A stretch of 64,000 nucleotides of DNA from Chrysemys picta bellii (taxonomy: Eukaryota > Chordata > Testudines > Emydidae). Below the pieces are notes generated by a model that saw only the letters and a list, made by a program, of their open reading frames with translations, made no database searches and was not told the DNA's origin. The DNA is taken from the NCBI RefSeq assembly GCF_011386835.1, contig NC_088800.1, positions 24,666,572 to 24,730,571 on the forward strand, written 5' to 3'. A program made the position numbers and the translations under genes. This document shows, one piece after another, positions 1 to 11,985 of the stretch; position 1 is the first letter of the stretch, and each line of letters opens with the position of its first letter.

Positions 1-2949
1 TGGCCTTGAAAAATGTATTCAAGGGTAAAAAAATTAGTTATAAATAAATTGAGCAATACCGTGATCACCCTCAAAAGCTTGCGAGTTTTGCCTTAGACAA
101 ATAGATATGATTACCTAAGGAATTGCAGCATGAACTGAATTTTCCTGTATTTATGCTGAAAATACCCCAAATAGGGAATGTTATTTAGGCAAGAATTTTT
201 CAGACTCAGGTGTGTGAAATGACATGATTGGAAACCCTAGCGATTTGCACGTCCATGCCTCTTCACACATACACAACGCCAGCTTGCATGCATGGATTGG
301 GTGTTGTGAATATGTAACTGATGACTGAGCTTTTTTCTACATGGAGTTTTAGAAATATGAGACCTAGATGTTTATGGAAATTGGCAAATTTTAAAGGGTA
401 ACCACTGTGTATCTGGAAATTTTTGCTGCAAACTGTAATTATACACCTCCATAAAAATGCAATGTCATTATAAATAAGTAATCACATCAATGAAAATTTT
501 AACATGCATCTGCCTGGAAATATTTGAGACCTATCATTACTCTACATACTGGACCTGTAGTACATTGTAGTCCATTAGAGTGGCATAGAATATACTTATA
601 CATTACTGCAAAGAATGTCAAAAGGGGGGACATATATCTATTATACTTGCCAATGTCTGAGACTGGGAAGTAGCGCACAGCTCTTAGCACATGGCCGCAA
701 GTAGATTGCAGGTGAAACATGATCTTAAAAAAAACAATTAAAGCCAAATTACTTGAAAGTCACATGCTCAGAAATAGAGAAGGTGTTTTTTAAACTTGTT
801 TGGGTTCCAACTTTATGTACCAGCTTTTCAGTGACACCATTTTTTGGATTTTAATAATATTGCCAAAATTGCCACTCTGCTATTCCCATTTCTCAGATTG
901 CCTGGCAAGGCTTCCAGAGCACAAAGGGAATGGCTCTCTGAAATGTGCCACTCCTTCTATTTCAAATGATCAACCGCCCCTCTGCGCCATTGAGTAATGT
1001 CGTCTCTAATAACCCTTCCTTTTAATCTATGACAGCCTCTCCAGTGAAATTATGTGTTAAAAGGACTTCTTAAAAATAAATATATTGCACCATGTTATAC
1101 GTGCTGCTCCTGTTTCACAGCTTCTAGATTATGATGGTGACAACCCACTGTGTCAATTTACTTGTGTCAAAGTGCTCTCTATGGGTGGGAGATATACAGT
1201 CTGACCTGTCCTCGTTGCTCTTATTATTGTCTTGCACAGTCTGGGATATTTTCAAGGAGAGCCAGACAGTTCAAACTATGTGTCTATTTATCACATAAAA
1301 GAGAATTGTGCACAGTAGTGCTGATCAGTCAGGGATGTGTTCTCTTGCTTGGTCAATCAGTTCTCAGGGTAACTATACTGTATAACTCACTCCTTGTGTT
1401 CAGCTGGAATTGCGCCTTTGTGGTTCAGTGTTCTCCCCCAGTTGTCTTCGCGCAGAAAGTATTCCCCTAGGGAGCCAAGACAACATGTATATTTATCATG
1501 TGCAAAAGTAAAAATACAGGAGATTAGTGAAATTCCATTTTCTTCTAATATTGAATTCCATTATGACATACATATATAAAATATATAATTCTAAGGGGGA
1601 AAATAATCAGGGACATTTTAAAAGGAGATAGATGAAGATAAGTGGGAAGCTGCTAGAGACAGCATAACCCTACCACAACTGAAATAATCCATTTTGAAAA
1701 GGAAAAAAGTTATTTTCTAATATACAAAATTGTCTGACATTCAGGTGTTATTTATACTACCTCATTTTCTCCGAGTCCCTTTTATTTCTGCTGGTCTAAA
1801 CTTTTTTCCATCCAGCCCTAGCAGTTAGCTTCCAAACCTCCCCTGAAGTGACAAACCTGAGCTTTTCAGCATTAAGTAACTCAGGTTGGACAATGAACCC
1901 TTTGCCATACAAATGCACTAACACTCATTTAAGTGACTTAAACATCTTTTACACTTAACAGATGTATAATTCTGTTTTACTTTGCAACAAGCATCTAGAC
2001 AGAGCTGATGAGGACTTTTGAGACACCTCAGAATTCCATGGCCACCAAAATGATTATGAGGCTAATCCAAACTGTTGCTGGCTTAACTCAGCTAGCCACT
2101 TTCTTGATCCAATGTTTGGACTGTGACTGGAGGTGGGACAACTAGCAATGTTACACCATTAGCTCCTATGATATGAGATTGGAATATGGCATCTGTTTTG
2201 AGCGTCTACTTCCAGAGCCTAATGGAACCCATCCTGGAAGGCTCTGAAGATGAATACTTGTTCCCCCAACTCTATCAAGGTTTTTATAGGACTGGCAATG
2301 ATCTTTTATATTCAGCTATCAATGAAGTGCCCTTAGATATCCTATCCCCTGGATTTGTCAAGATGAGTTTTGATTTGTAAAAGACCTGTCACAACTGAAA
2401 GGAGAGGAAAGATGACTAGAGTGCTGGTGGATGAAGTAGCGTTCAAAATCTGATCCATTCCATCTTAAAGATTATTGAAAAGCTTATACCATAGCTATGC
2501 AAGAGGCAGAGAAGATTTATTTGCCTCCTTCATAGCACTGAATAAGTGTCAATCACTCAGCCATATTGTTTTGAGTAGTGGACAATCTAGTTAAATCAGG
2601 CTGCTTTCCAGTCAGTGGCTGGTACAGGTCCCTCCCATTGTATTGAAATTTCTACTTTGCAGAAAAAAATCAAGGAAATATGGACTTAAGTCTCTGCTTC
2701 TATGGATGCAGAGTGATTTCTGGAGGGTACATGTGCTAAGTCTCCTCTGGTGGAGTTTATGCCAGTGACATTCACTGACGCACTACAGATGCTGGGAAGT
2801 CTGCATTGAATTTCCCTCCTTCCCATGGCACTTTGGACACATGTCCTTCCTGATTGGGGAAAGTCAGCAAGGAAGAATTGGGTCCATTGTTGATGGAGAC
2901 TCCCTTATAGAGAGTCACCTTCCTAACCTCTATAAAAGACTGTTGTGCA

Positions 2950-3320
2950 GCCATCATTCCTACAAGTCATTGCTAGATGGTCATAAAACAGTAACAACCA
3001 GAAATCCTATTTTTTAATCTCCATGTAGCCAAGAGGTTGCAACTGTTTCTTTCAGGCCTAATTACTATGGTCTATGCCTCTGTCCCCTCAAGATTAGATT
3101 ATTGCAATGTGTGCTCTAATTCAACTCACACTCAGAGTGGAGTAGAATGAGGTGGCCTGTTTGTTAAGTAGAGTTTCTCATTGTGAACACATGACACCAG
3201 TGTTTTGAGATCTCCACTGGCTGCCTTTTGGGTTCAGGGTGGAATGCAACACATAGTTTTGATCTATAGTGGGCCCGGGACCTTTCAGAGATTGCCTTTC
3301 CTCTATCCCCATGCAATAGT
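2950..3320 (+). mobile_element. Decayed non-LTR retrotransposon fragment (L2/Rex-like)
   Basis: The + strand retains the pattern of the C-terminal part of an L2/Rex-type LINE reverse transcriptase: a stretch resembling 'SRLDYCN' near 3095-3115, then 'LHWLP' near 3205-3225, then a 'GPGTF..DRL'-like end near 3270-3300. Stops and frameshifts are frequent, so it is ancient. The flank from about 2050 may belong to the same element, but I cannot show that by eye. Confidence 0.4.
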
Positions 3321-4751
3321 CTACATATAATCAGCAGACACTCCTAAAGCAGGAGATTCCTTACTAAAAAGAAAAAGAAACAAAGAAAGAAAGATCTTGG
3401 CAGGGTACTCTCCATAAGTGACCCTCATATCTGCTGACATGTAGAGCATGCACCAAAATGCAGATCTCTTCCCAGGCTTTTGAGAAGGGACAAGTACAGT
3501 CTGGCATCTGTGGCTGGGCATAAGGTTTTCCTTCTCCCTTTCCAGTTTTGTGGAGAATTTTTTGTTGCTTTACAATCGAGTGACTGCATTTTTAACAGCA
3601 CTGCAGAGGTGCCTTTTAATGTTCTGATTGCATCTCAATACATAAAATGTAAAATCAGAGCTCTGGGGTGTGGGTAGATTCCACTGGTAGATAAGGCTTT
3701 TCAATATGAAGTCCATTAGTATGTTTATAGGGCTTTTGAGGAGATGAATTGCAGTGTTAAAGAAGGAAAAGTGCTATCATGCTCTGCAGGGCTATTTGCT
3801 GTCAGGAGAACTGATCTATTATATGGCTTAGGGTAAAAGCACCTTCCTCTAGACTAATCTGAATTGCTAAGAGTGTCGTACTGTGGAGGCTGTTCCTGAA
3901 TTGTGACCTCTCAGAGTCTGGCAGTAAGAAAGGAAACACACACACAGATCAGAGACTTTAGCATGAACTGTGATATTTCTTGGAGTGCTACAATAGTTGA
4001 CATTTGCAAATGCTAAATGTTCTAAAGATCTCTATCCAACTTGTTCAGTAGCTCAATGAGAAAGAGGGCTGAAGACTGGAAAAATAAATAAATACTTTCA
4101 TTTCAACATTTTGTATTAAGTCAGCTTATGCGGTCTAAAATGAATTGTAGCAAGGACTCTCCTGTTTGTTGTGCTTAAAGCAGCTGTGCTAACTGCAGTG
4201 GTTTTTGGTTTAAAATTTCTCATTATTTGATGTTTTTAAATATAGTATGCGATTTCTCTTATGCCTACAGCACACCGTATTATCGATAATGTGCTAGGCA
4301 TACACAAAACTTGCAGTACCCTTTAAAGGGCTTCTCTATATTAACGGCCACAAATGGGGAAAATAAAACTCTGTAGGAAAAAGGACTCTAGTTCATGATA
4401 GGAATATGTTGCTTAGGTTGACAGCTGTAAGAAACTGTAAGCTACATTTTGCTCTCAGGTTAGCTGAAGTAATTATGAAGAACTTCACTGGAGTTAAATT
4501 CAATGGAGCTAGTGCGGGGTTTCACTACTGTAACTGAGAGCAGATTTTGTCCCAATTTGATCTAGGGTCACATGCATTGTCTCTTAGATGAGGCAAAAAC
4601 CTTGATCAGGTCTAGCAGAGACTTCAAATGTTTCGTTGCAAATAATATCTGTTGCTAACGTAGCCTCCCCCCAACCTTTTTTTTTGGGAGGGGAGACTTG
4701 TTCACCAAATATTCCTGATTTCTGCAACTGAGAGCGCCACGGGTGGGTACG

Positions 4752-4842
4752 GTAATGTCTTTAATTGGAAATTGGACGTACTTCTGTTGGTGGAAGAGAC
4801 AACTTTTGAGCTTCACAGAGCTCTTCTGACCTGAAGAACTTC
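4752..4842 (-). mobile_element. Penelope-like element fragment with decayed hammerhead-like core
   Basis: Read on the - strand, this is an old copy of a repeat with the order CAGAAGA, GC-rich hairpin (GAGCTC ... AGCTC), CAAAAG, then TTGTCTCTTCCACCAACAG. It resembles the terminal repeat of Penelope-like retroelements, in which a CUGANGA box, stem II and GAAA box form a hammerhead ribozyme. Here both boxes are mutated, so no activity is expected. The family assignment is an inference from the shared layout with the copies at 17.6 and 53.9 kb. Confidence 0.4.
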
Positions 4843-4904
4843 ATTAACTAGACGATAGTAATGCTTAACCAGATTCTACCTTTTGAATAGTTCTTTACTC
4901 TGTA

Positions 4905-5088
4905 CCCTTGTCTTCACTACAGAAAAATAGGTATGTTCTTAACTCAAGTTAGCTAACAAGTTAGCTTACTTGAGGTAAAATCCTAGTGAAGATACGGCAG
5001 TTTTTAGTTTCCACACAAGTTAGCAGGTCAAGTTAAAGCCTAAGCACGCTTGAGTTAAGGACACACCTTTTTTCATAATTAAGACAAG
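4905..5088. mobile_element. Inverted-repeat MITE (Harbinger-like ends)
   Basis: The left end reads CTTGTCTTCACTAC ... TTCTTAACTCAAG. The right end is its imperfect complement, CTTGAGTTAAGGACACACC ... AAGACAAG, so the arms match over about 40 bp. No coding potential is present. The CTTGTCTWCACTA start resembles the Harbinger ends seen at 31024 and 43791, but I could not identify a clear 3-bp target duplication. Confidence 0.5.
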
Positions 5089-7148
5089 CTCTTTAAGTAG
5101 CCCCACTGAAATCAAAAGGAATACACATGCACTACTCAAAACAGGTAAACGGGCAGAATCTGGTCCTGCAAGAGTAGTGGTCGTGACAGCTGTGTTTTAA
5201 ATGCATTATTTTTCTTGACAGAATATTTTACATACAATTTTGTGTTCAGCTAAAAATTGTTATTCCAGGAAGCAGAAATTGAGTGTCATTGCTAACAAAT
5301 AAAGGCTGGACAGTGATGAATGGGTTAGAGAACACTTTGTTTCCCTCAGAAGGAAAAATCAGATTGAAATACATCACTTCTAGCATATAACAGTTTCCTT
5401 TCTTATTGCTAAAGGCTGGTTTTATAGGAAAGTCAGAGAAACTCAGTAGTGGTGGAAGCTGTTGAAACTGGTTAGTCAGTTTTTTGAGTTTAGATATTCA
5501 CTTGTTCTTGAACTATTTTATTACTACTTTAACATGTTTATTAATACTAATTGATGAAAGATGAAGTAACTTGCATTATTTACTTTTCATTTATTGTGAA
5601 CTGGATGAGTCAGTAGTTTAATTAGGGACTTAAGATAGTAAACATTTCTCTGTGGAATTATCAAACTGCACTGCAAAGTCTAATGGCTGCCACTGAAGCT
5701 AAACTTCTTATCACTAAAACCCGCTGTGTAACAAATTGCCTATTTACACATGTCATAAATGGTCTACACCATCTGGTTGATATCGGACTATATCTAGAAG
5801 CAACATTTGTATGAACACCCTGAGATTCAGAAGTGGCAGCTATGTCTCTACTGCTTAAGACATTAAAAAAAAACAAATACTGTTTTAATTAAAATCTGTG
5901 GTTTCTGATTATGATTTTTAATAAGTGAACTCTTGACAGCATTGTGGCCCAACTCACTTAGCAGCTGGCAAATAGAGTGTTCTGTTCTCAAGGTTTCTGA
6001 TCAAGTAAATTGAGTGGTGAGTTCCCACATCTTAACAGATCAGAAAAGAAGCTTGTTCTTTGATGCAGTAACCCATGGGATAAGGGTATTTAATTGTCCT
6101 TGCAATGCTGAGCCAATGAAGAGAATGTAACTATGGATTATTCCAACCTGACCAATAAGCATCACTGTAGAATCACATTTCAAGGAAGCCACTGAGATGA
6201 TGAAGTCTAGAAAAGCATTTTAGGGTATGGGAAAGGAAAAACAGGGCAAACACATTGGTTGGGATCTTTAATTTAGGGCAAGATTGTCACTTGCCCAATG
6301 CTCCTGAGCAGGAGTGTAAGGCATCCCCTTAAACCCTGCATGGGTTACTTGTGTTTGTGGCTCGCAGGCAATGGGAGAGCAGCTTTTCTGGGGTCCCGTT
6401 GCTTCCCTGCCCAAGCAAGTGGAAGGGGAATGGTTGGACAGGGCTGGGGTGGTCAAGTAAGGATGGAGTCTTGACTCTGCACTCTTAACCCCACCAAATC
6501 TGTGTGTACTAAATGGTTGCCTCAGGTTAACTAAGGATCACATCGTGGCTACCTAAATCACAGTTCATTCCCTTGTGTAATCCTGGGACAGTGCAACTGT
6601 ACAATGCACCTTCCTATGCAGATTGTACTGTTACAGTCCAGCCCACAGACAAAGACATTTGTCTTTATTTGACTTCATAGGAAGATGCACTTTTCTGGCA
6701 CTCCTTAAATAATACAGGAGCAATTTTGCAAATATATATATATATATGCAAGAAAACCTGGATGTGCGCATACATACAGAACTCAGCAAAACAACCAAAT
6801 TTCATGTTGGCACCAACTTTTTGAATCACGGGCTGAATTTAAAGTTCCTAATGACAGGTTCTCCCAGTCCTACTGAGAATACACACAGGAAGCAGATGTT
6901 TGTGGTCACAATGTGCAACAGTTGTAAAGTCACTTATAAAGCTATCATCTCACCTTATCCAGACATTGAATATATTCCAGATGGTTAAGAAAAGAAAATA
7001 TGGGGGGAAATGAGAGAACATACTATTCACCTTACATTAATATAAAGTTATTTGTTCACCTGCATCTTGTTGTAACATACTGGTACTGTCTATTTTCCCC
7101 TGAGCTGTTGAGGAGTCAGCAGTATTAAACTACTGTTTACTTCTGCAG

Positions 7149-7241
7149 GTCATTCGACCAATAATGCAGTAGGTGAGATCTCTGTACAGGTGGATGTCTT
7201 TACACATCCTGGAACTGGAGAACATAGAGTCACTGTAAAAG
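7149..7241 (+). CDS. UNC13C: UNC13C exon (third from last): linker and start of C2C domain
   Basis: This 93-bp exon lies between TTCTGCAG and the consensus donor GTAAGT. Read as two bases, 30 codons and one base, it gives [20 protein letters not shown] followed by [10 protein letters not shown], the highly conserved start of the Munc13 C2C region. Munc13 proteins are presynaptic vesicle-priming factors: they open syntaxin and promote SNARE assembly at the active zone. The split codon at the 3' end joins exactly to the next exon (G|TT, valine). The ORF is interrupted by introns, so it can only be seen by splicing. UNC13A or UNC13B are alternatives, but the downstream exons favour UNC13C. Confidence 0.82.
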
Positions 7242-7271
7242 GTAAGTTTCAAATAGGGACTCTCAAGTAGT

Positions 7272-8078
7272 AGGAAGGTTATTTTACCTCTGTATTTGGC
7301 ACTGATGCAACCGCTACTGGAATACTGTTTCCCGGTCTTATGTCCACAGCTCAAGAAGGATGTCAATAAATTGGAGAGGGTTCAGAGAAGAGCCATGAGA
7401 ATGATTAAAAGATTGGAAAACATGCCTTATGGTGATCAGATTCAAGGAGCTCGATTTATTTAGCTTAACAAAGAGAAGGTTAAGAATTGACTTGATCACA
7501 GTTTATAAGTACCTACATGGGGAACAAATATTTGATAATGGGAACAAAAGTCTAACGAGATCCAATGGCTGGAAGTTGAAGATAGACAAATTCAGGATGG
7601 AAGTATGCTGTACATTTTTAACAGTGAGGGTAATTAACCACTGGGATAATTTACCAAGGGTTGTGGTGGATTCTCCATCACTGACAATTTTAAAATCAAG
7701 ATTGGATGTTTTTCTTAAGGACATACTCAAGTTCAAACAGGAATCATTTAGAGCAGTGTTTCCCAAACTTGGGACACCGCTTGTTTAAGGAAAGCCCCTG
7801 GCGGGCCGGGCTGGTTTGTTTACCGGCGCCGCCACTTCCAGCAGCTCCCATTGGCCTGGAGCAGTGAACCACGGCCAGTGGGAGCCGCGATTGGCCGGAC
7901 CTGCGGACGCGGCAGGTAAACAAGCTGGTCTGGCCCACCAGGGGCTTTCCCTACACAAACGGCGTCCCAAGTTTGGGAAACACTGATTTAGAGAAAGCTC
8001 TATGGCCTGTGTTATGCTGGAGGTCAGACTAGATCATGATAGTGAGCTCTTCCGGTCTTAGAATCTAGAAAGGAAACC
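7272..8078 (+). mobile_element. CR1 LINE fragment (3' end of ORF2), interrupted by a hAT element
   Basis: The + strand holds the typical end of CR1 ORF2: '[14 protein letters not shown]'-like sequence near 7360-7410, 'RSNGWKL' near 7560 and 'VINHWDNLPRVVV' near 7630, ending in 'GGQTRSX'-like sequence and the CR1 3' tail near 8000-8078. It is 5'-truncated and frame-disrupted. A hAT MITE splits it at 7754-7985, so the CR1 is older than that insertion. The CR1 begins only about 30 bp after the donor of the preceding UNC13C exon. Confidence 0.85.
7754..7985. mobile_element. hAT foldback MITE, family 1, copy 1 (internally deleted)
   Basis: It begins CAGTGTTTCCCAAACTTGGG and ends with the complement, CCCAAGTTTGGGAAACACTG. 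The flanks are a perfect 8-bp target duplication, ATTTAGAG (7746-7753 and 7986-7993), diagnostic of hAT transposition. It is 232 bp, about 100 bp shorter than the 333-bp copies at 29442 and 60424, because one palindrome arm is partly deleted. It has no protein-coding capacity, and its high GC contrasts with the surrounding CR1. Confidence 0.92.
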
Positions 8079-8808
8079 TGAAGTAAAAAGTTCTAATCAC
8101 AAAACAGCAAATCTTAGGTATTAATGTACTTCCTTCCCAACAAAAATAATAGCAAAGGCTGTGTCTGGATTTCAAAGTTCTCAGGGCCATACTCTGCCCC
8201 TACTGATGACATTGGGAGTTGTGTCTGGAGAGGTCAGTATGCAGCATGGCTTCAGTGTGTATTTGCTAGCATGCTACACAGTTGAAATTCATTAAACAGT
8301 TCCACCCAACCAACACATAAGTTGTGATGTTCCAGAAACACCTCTTATACTTCAGGCATGTAATTTAGTTTTTAAAATGCTGCGGCAGAGTTAGATATTG
8401 AATAATTGCCCCAAGACTTAAAATATCCAACTTGTAATAAATACTGTCCAACATTGTATTGGTGAAGCTAAAGTCCACAGAAAACCAGTTATGTTTAGAT
8501 TCATATCTGCTGATTTTTTTTAAGATACAGTGAATCTGGCAGACCAAACCAGGTGAGAATGTAAATTTGTGAAATTGCAGATTGCTGGAATTGTAACTGA
8601 TATTATTCATACTCCTAATTCAGTGGGGAGCAGACAAAGCTATTGCTGGTTTGTAGAGTGTAGGTTATCTACCAGGAAGATCTCAGGTCATCCTTCTGTG
8701 ACCTCTCATCGGCTACACTAAGCCTTACTATGTATTTAAGCAAGAATATTTACTAATATTTTGCATTGGGATTCTAAATGCATATCTAATTCCTATTATT
8801 CTCTTTAG

Positions 8809-8968
8809 TTGTAGCAATTAATAACCTAAACTGGCAAACAACAGCTATGTTCCGGCCATTTGTGGAAGTCTGTATATTGGGTCCTAACCTAAGTGACAAG
8901 AAGAGAAAACATGGAACCAAGACAAAGAGCAACACCTGGTCACCAAAATACAATGAAACATTCCAGTT
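8809..8968 (+). CDS. UNC13C: UNC13C penultimate exon: core of the C2C domain
   Basis: This 160-bp exon is bounded by TTCTCTTTAG and GTAAGT. It translates (after two bases completing valine) as [20 protein letters not shown], then a [17 protein letters not shown] segment, then [13 protein letters not shown] and a split phenylalanine codon. This is the first half of the Munc13 C2C domain. The first loop (NNLNWQ) lacks the aspartates of calcium-binding C2 domains, as known for C2C, which contacts the vesicle membrane independently of calcium. The CILGPNL and HGTKTKSN variants fit UNC13C better than UNC13A or UNC13B. The exon is 1.6 kb after the previous one and 6.3 kb before the last. Confidence 0.85.
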
Positions 8969-9595
8969 GTAAGTCTTTTTTTTCTTTTAGCTGTCCATTT
9001 TATATAAATTGTTACAATTAATTTTGCAGCTAAAGCTGTGAGAACTGAAAATGCTATAGTCCAAGACTGCATATTTCACAGACCATAAGTATAGACGCGA
9101 TTTCAAAACTAAGGTTCTTTCAGTATATAGTGTGTTCGAAAGTCTGGGTTATAGCCTTGTCTTACCCAGGGATTAATTTTGATCTTTGTGTTTTGGGCCT
9201 GTAGCACTCCTTTTTGAAGTTCCGTTTCTGAAACATGGAAGACAAGTGGACTTGGAATTAAGGACATTCTGGGAATTGTGGGGATTATTAGTTAGAAATG
9301 CATATTCATTTGCACACACAGATGAGACGTTAGATACCTAATTGGTCATTTGCATGTGCAGTTACCTCGATTGCTAATGCCAGTTGTACATGCATTTCTA
9401 CAAATCTGGGCCTTAAATATTTGTAAAGGTCTGAAGATGTAAAATGATAACCAATTGCTATTAATAACCACTTTTACTTAATCCCCAGAAGCCAAAGAAC
9501 CTTTATATTTGATTTAGGGGTCTAAATTTGGCAATTCTCCACACCAAATTCCTTTTAACTGCTCTCTACATCATCTTCCTTTTCTAGATTAAGAC

Positions 9596-10019
9596 CTCTG
9601 TTAGAGCCTGCCCGTTTCCCAAGCACTAAAAGACCACACTCTGCCTCCACACGCTGGGAGTTTCACTTTCTTGGCTTCTTCTGACCATCAGCCCTACATT
9701 TGACCATGAAGCTGCTTGAGGCTCTATGCCAGTGATTTCCTCTGCCCCAACTCAGTGGTATAGTCCTCAATGGGCTGTACACTACTGGAGTGCTCCCACT
9801 GGTATGACCTCATGCAGATGTGCAAGGTCACACTGTGCTCTATGTGACATGACCTCCAACATGTGGTATAAAAGTGCTGGAATGCTGTTCTGGTGCAGTC
9901 TGGCACTATATCTGTGCCCTGACTGCCTCATCAGTGTTGGTTCCTGGCCTCAAAGACATTTTATAAATAGCAGCTAGGAGGGCAGGCTGAGGAAAGCCAG
10001 TCTGAATTCACTCTGTTAG
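9596..10019 (+). other. Segment between 9-bp direct repeats, with a TATA-like box
   Basis: The 9-mer CTCTGTTAG occurs at 9596-9604 and again at 10011-10019. The DNA between is more GC-rich than its surroundings and contains GTATAAAAG near 9866. It may be an unrecognised LTR-like or DNA element with a target duplication, but I see no convincing inverted ends, so the class is left open. Confidence 0.25.
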
Positions 10020-10974
10020 CAAGAATCCCTACTTGATCCCAACTCCAAGGGCAGCAACCTTCCCTGCTCCTACCACTATAACCCCCTTAGGCAGCCCTTA
10101 ATAGCCTAGCAATCTGATGGTGGTTAACATCTTAGAACTGGCAAGTGTCCTCACGGGTTAAGCCACATTTTAGAAAGAGGGATGTGTAATGTGTCCCTTC
10201 GTAACAAATTATTCTTCTCATTTATTTGATGTGTTTGCACAGAGACAAACAAAAGCAGCGGTCTGTTTACAAGAGAAATGTATTCAGAACAAATGTTCCC
10301 TTTTCCTACAACTCCAGGGTTATGGGGACACATGAAGTACAGGCATCCCTTTAGAAGACTGAAACATGTTTAATGGCAATTGCCAACAATTATCTTCCTA
10401 AAATTTTATTTTTAAAAGCACAGTAGTTGAAACAAAGATAGACGCTGAGAATCACGTAATGCAGTAGGACGATCTTAAGGATCTAAAGCTGGGTAAGATG
10501 GGAACAACTAAATACAATTAGCACCAGACTGGATGAGCATCAAAATAGTCAATATATTTAGTGTTTTTCATTCTTTATAAATAGCTTAATCTCCAAATTG
10601 GTAGACACCCATCCATCCTCAAGTACCTATCTTCATTGGATCTGTCTTTACTTTGTAAGATTAGTTACATAATAAGTAAGAGGAAATCATCACTACTAGA
10701 GGGAGCACTGGCAGTAACATTAAAAACTCACGTTCTCTAATCGCGTGCTTCACAAGCCTTTTGCTTTAATAACAGCAGCATAACAAATGGATCTGTCAAG
10801 TAGAGGATACTGAGCAGTAAGGGGCCTACGTTTTCCACATCTCTGTCTACAACATCCAGTAGCAATCAGCAGGTTAACTTTAAGCATGAAAGAAATTGAA
10901 AGGATCTACAATAATTTTTTGGTAGTAAAAATCTATTCATGCAAAACCTTTGAACTATTCACCAGTCTAACATA

Positions 10975-11040
10975 GGCCTGATCCAATGCCCTCTGAAGTC
11001 CAACTGAGCCTTTTCATTGACTTCAACATGGAATAGCTCA
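10975..11040. repeat. Short palindromic interspersed repeat
   Basis: It starts GGCCTGATCCAATGCCCTCT and continues into a partly complementary TTTTCATTGACTTCAACATGG. Related pieces lie at 30240-30300, 41325-41400 and 53495-53575. This family of short palindromes is scattered through amniote genomes. It has no coding content. Confidence 0.5.
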
Positions 11041-11764
11041 ACCTGTAGTTAATATCTCTGCTGCTACCATTCATAATAAAATAATGGCAAAGCAGAAATC
11101 AATGTTAAGAAGTATCCCCAATCTGTTTCATGCCACAAATTTATTTACCAAATAACTTCTTCCAGAGGTGGGTAGCTGGATTTTTTTTTTAAATGGGGCT
11201 GAAAGACATTTTCAAGCTATGCCTGCTTTCTAAATCTTTTTTAATGCTAGACTGTTAGAATAATACAGGTTTTTTGAGTGATTAAAGCCTAAACTATGTT
11301 CTATTTGGATTACAGCATAGCAGCATATCATTAGAGTCAAGAGGATTCTAGACTGCCTGGCACGCTGTTTCATTTTTAAATCAAAGGAAAATCATGTAAA
11401 TCTTCCTCTAGTGATAACCTGCCCTGTGTACTTGTTTTATGTGCCTCAGAATGAGTGAAATCTTGCAGCTATAACTCAAAATATGCAATGAGTTTCATGA
11501 AACAAAGCTCCACATATATATAGTCCTGGAGCCTTACAGCTCTGTCTATCCTACAAGGGGATTACTGTGTGCTGCACAGTGAATACTAATGATATGCTTT
11601 CCTGCAGTAAAAGCATCCAAGACAGTATTATAGGAACAGTAGCAATGCATAGTATTGTTCTTGCCAGTGCAATGTCAGAACTGGCAGGTTTCTCCAGTTG
11701 GTTTGGCCCAACCATAACGTAAGTACATTTATATTTAACTACAACTAGCCACCAGCACTTGGAG

Positions 11765-11985
11765 CAGGGCTGGCTCCAGGCACCAGCTTAACAAGCAGGT
11801 GCTTGGGGCAGCCAAGGGAGAGGGGCGGCACATGCAGCAATTCGGGGGCTGCAGGTCCCTCACTCCCTCTAGGAGCGAAGGACCTGCCACCGAAGCCAAT
11901 CGTGGCTTCCCCCCCCCAATTGCCGCCGCCGGTCGCGATTTTTTTTTTTTTGCTTAGGGCGGCAGAAATGCTGGAGCCGGCCCTG
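11765..11985. mobile_element. hAT MITE, family 2, copy 1
   Basis: The left end is CAGGGCTGGCTCCAGGCACC and the right end GCTGGAGCCGGCCCTG, its imperfect complement. A perfect 8-bp target duplication, ACTTGGAG, flanks it (11757-11764 and 11986-11993). It is 221 bp, GC-rich and non-coding. The same family is inserted at 31312-31722. Confidence 0.9.

Larger units (their letters stand above)
1..7148 (+). other. UNC13C: Intron of UNC13C (upstream part lies outside the window)
   Basis: This stretch precedes the first recognisable UNC13C exon and ends in a usable acceptor (pyrimidine-rich tract, then TTCTGCAG). I looked for earlier exons of the MUN region and saw none, so I treat the whole stretch as one intron. 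It is AT-rich. The recognisable parts are a decayed LINE near 3 kb, a Penelope-like fragment near 4.8 kb, an inverted-repeat MITE near 5 kb and a short AT dinucleotide run at 6732-6747. The open frames here are short, lack family resemblance and are not called as genes. Confidence 0.6.
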
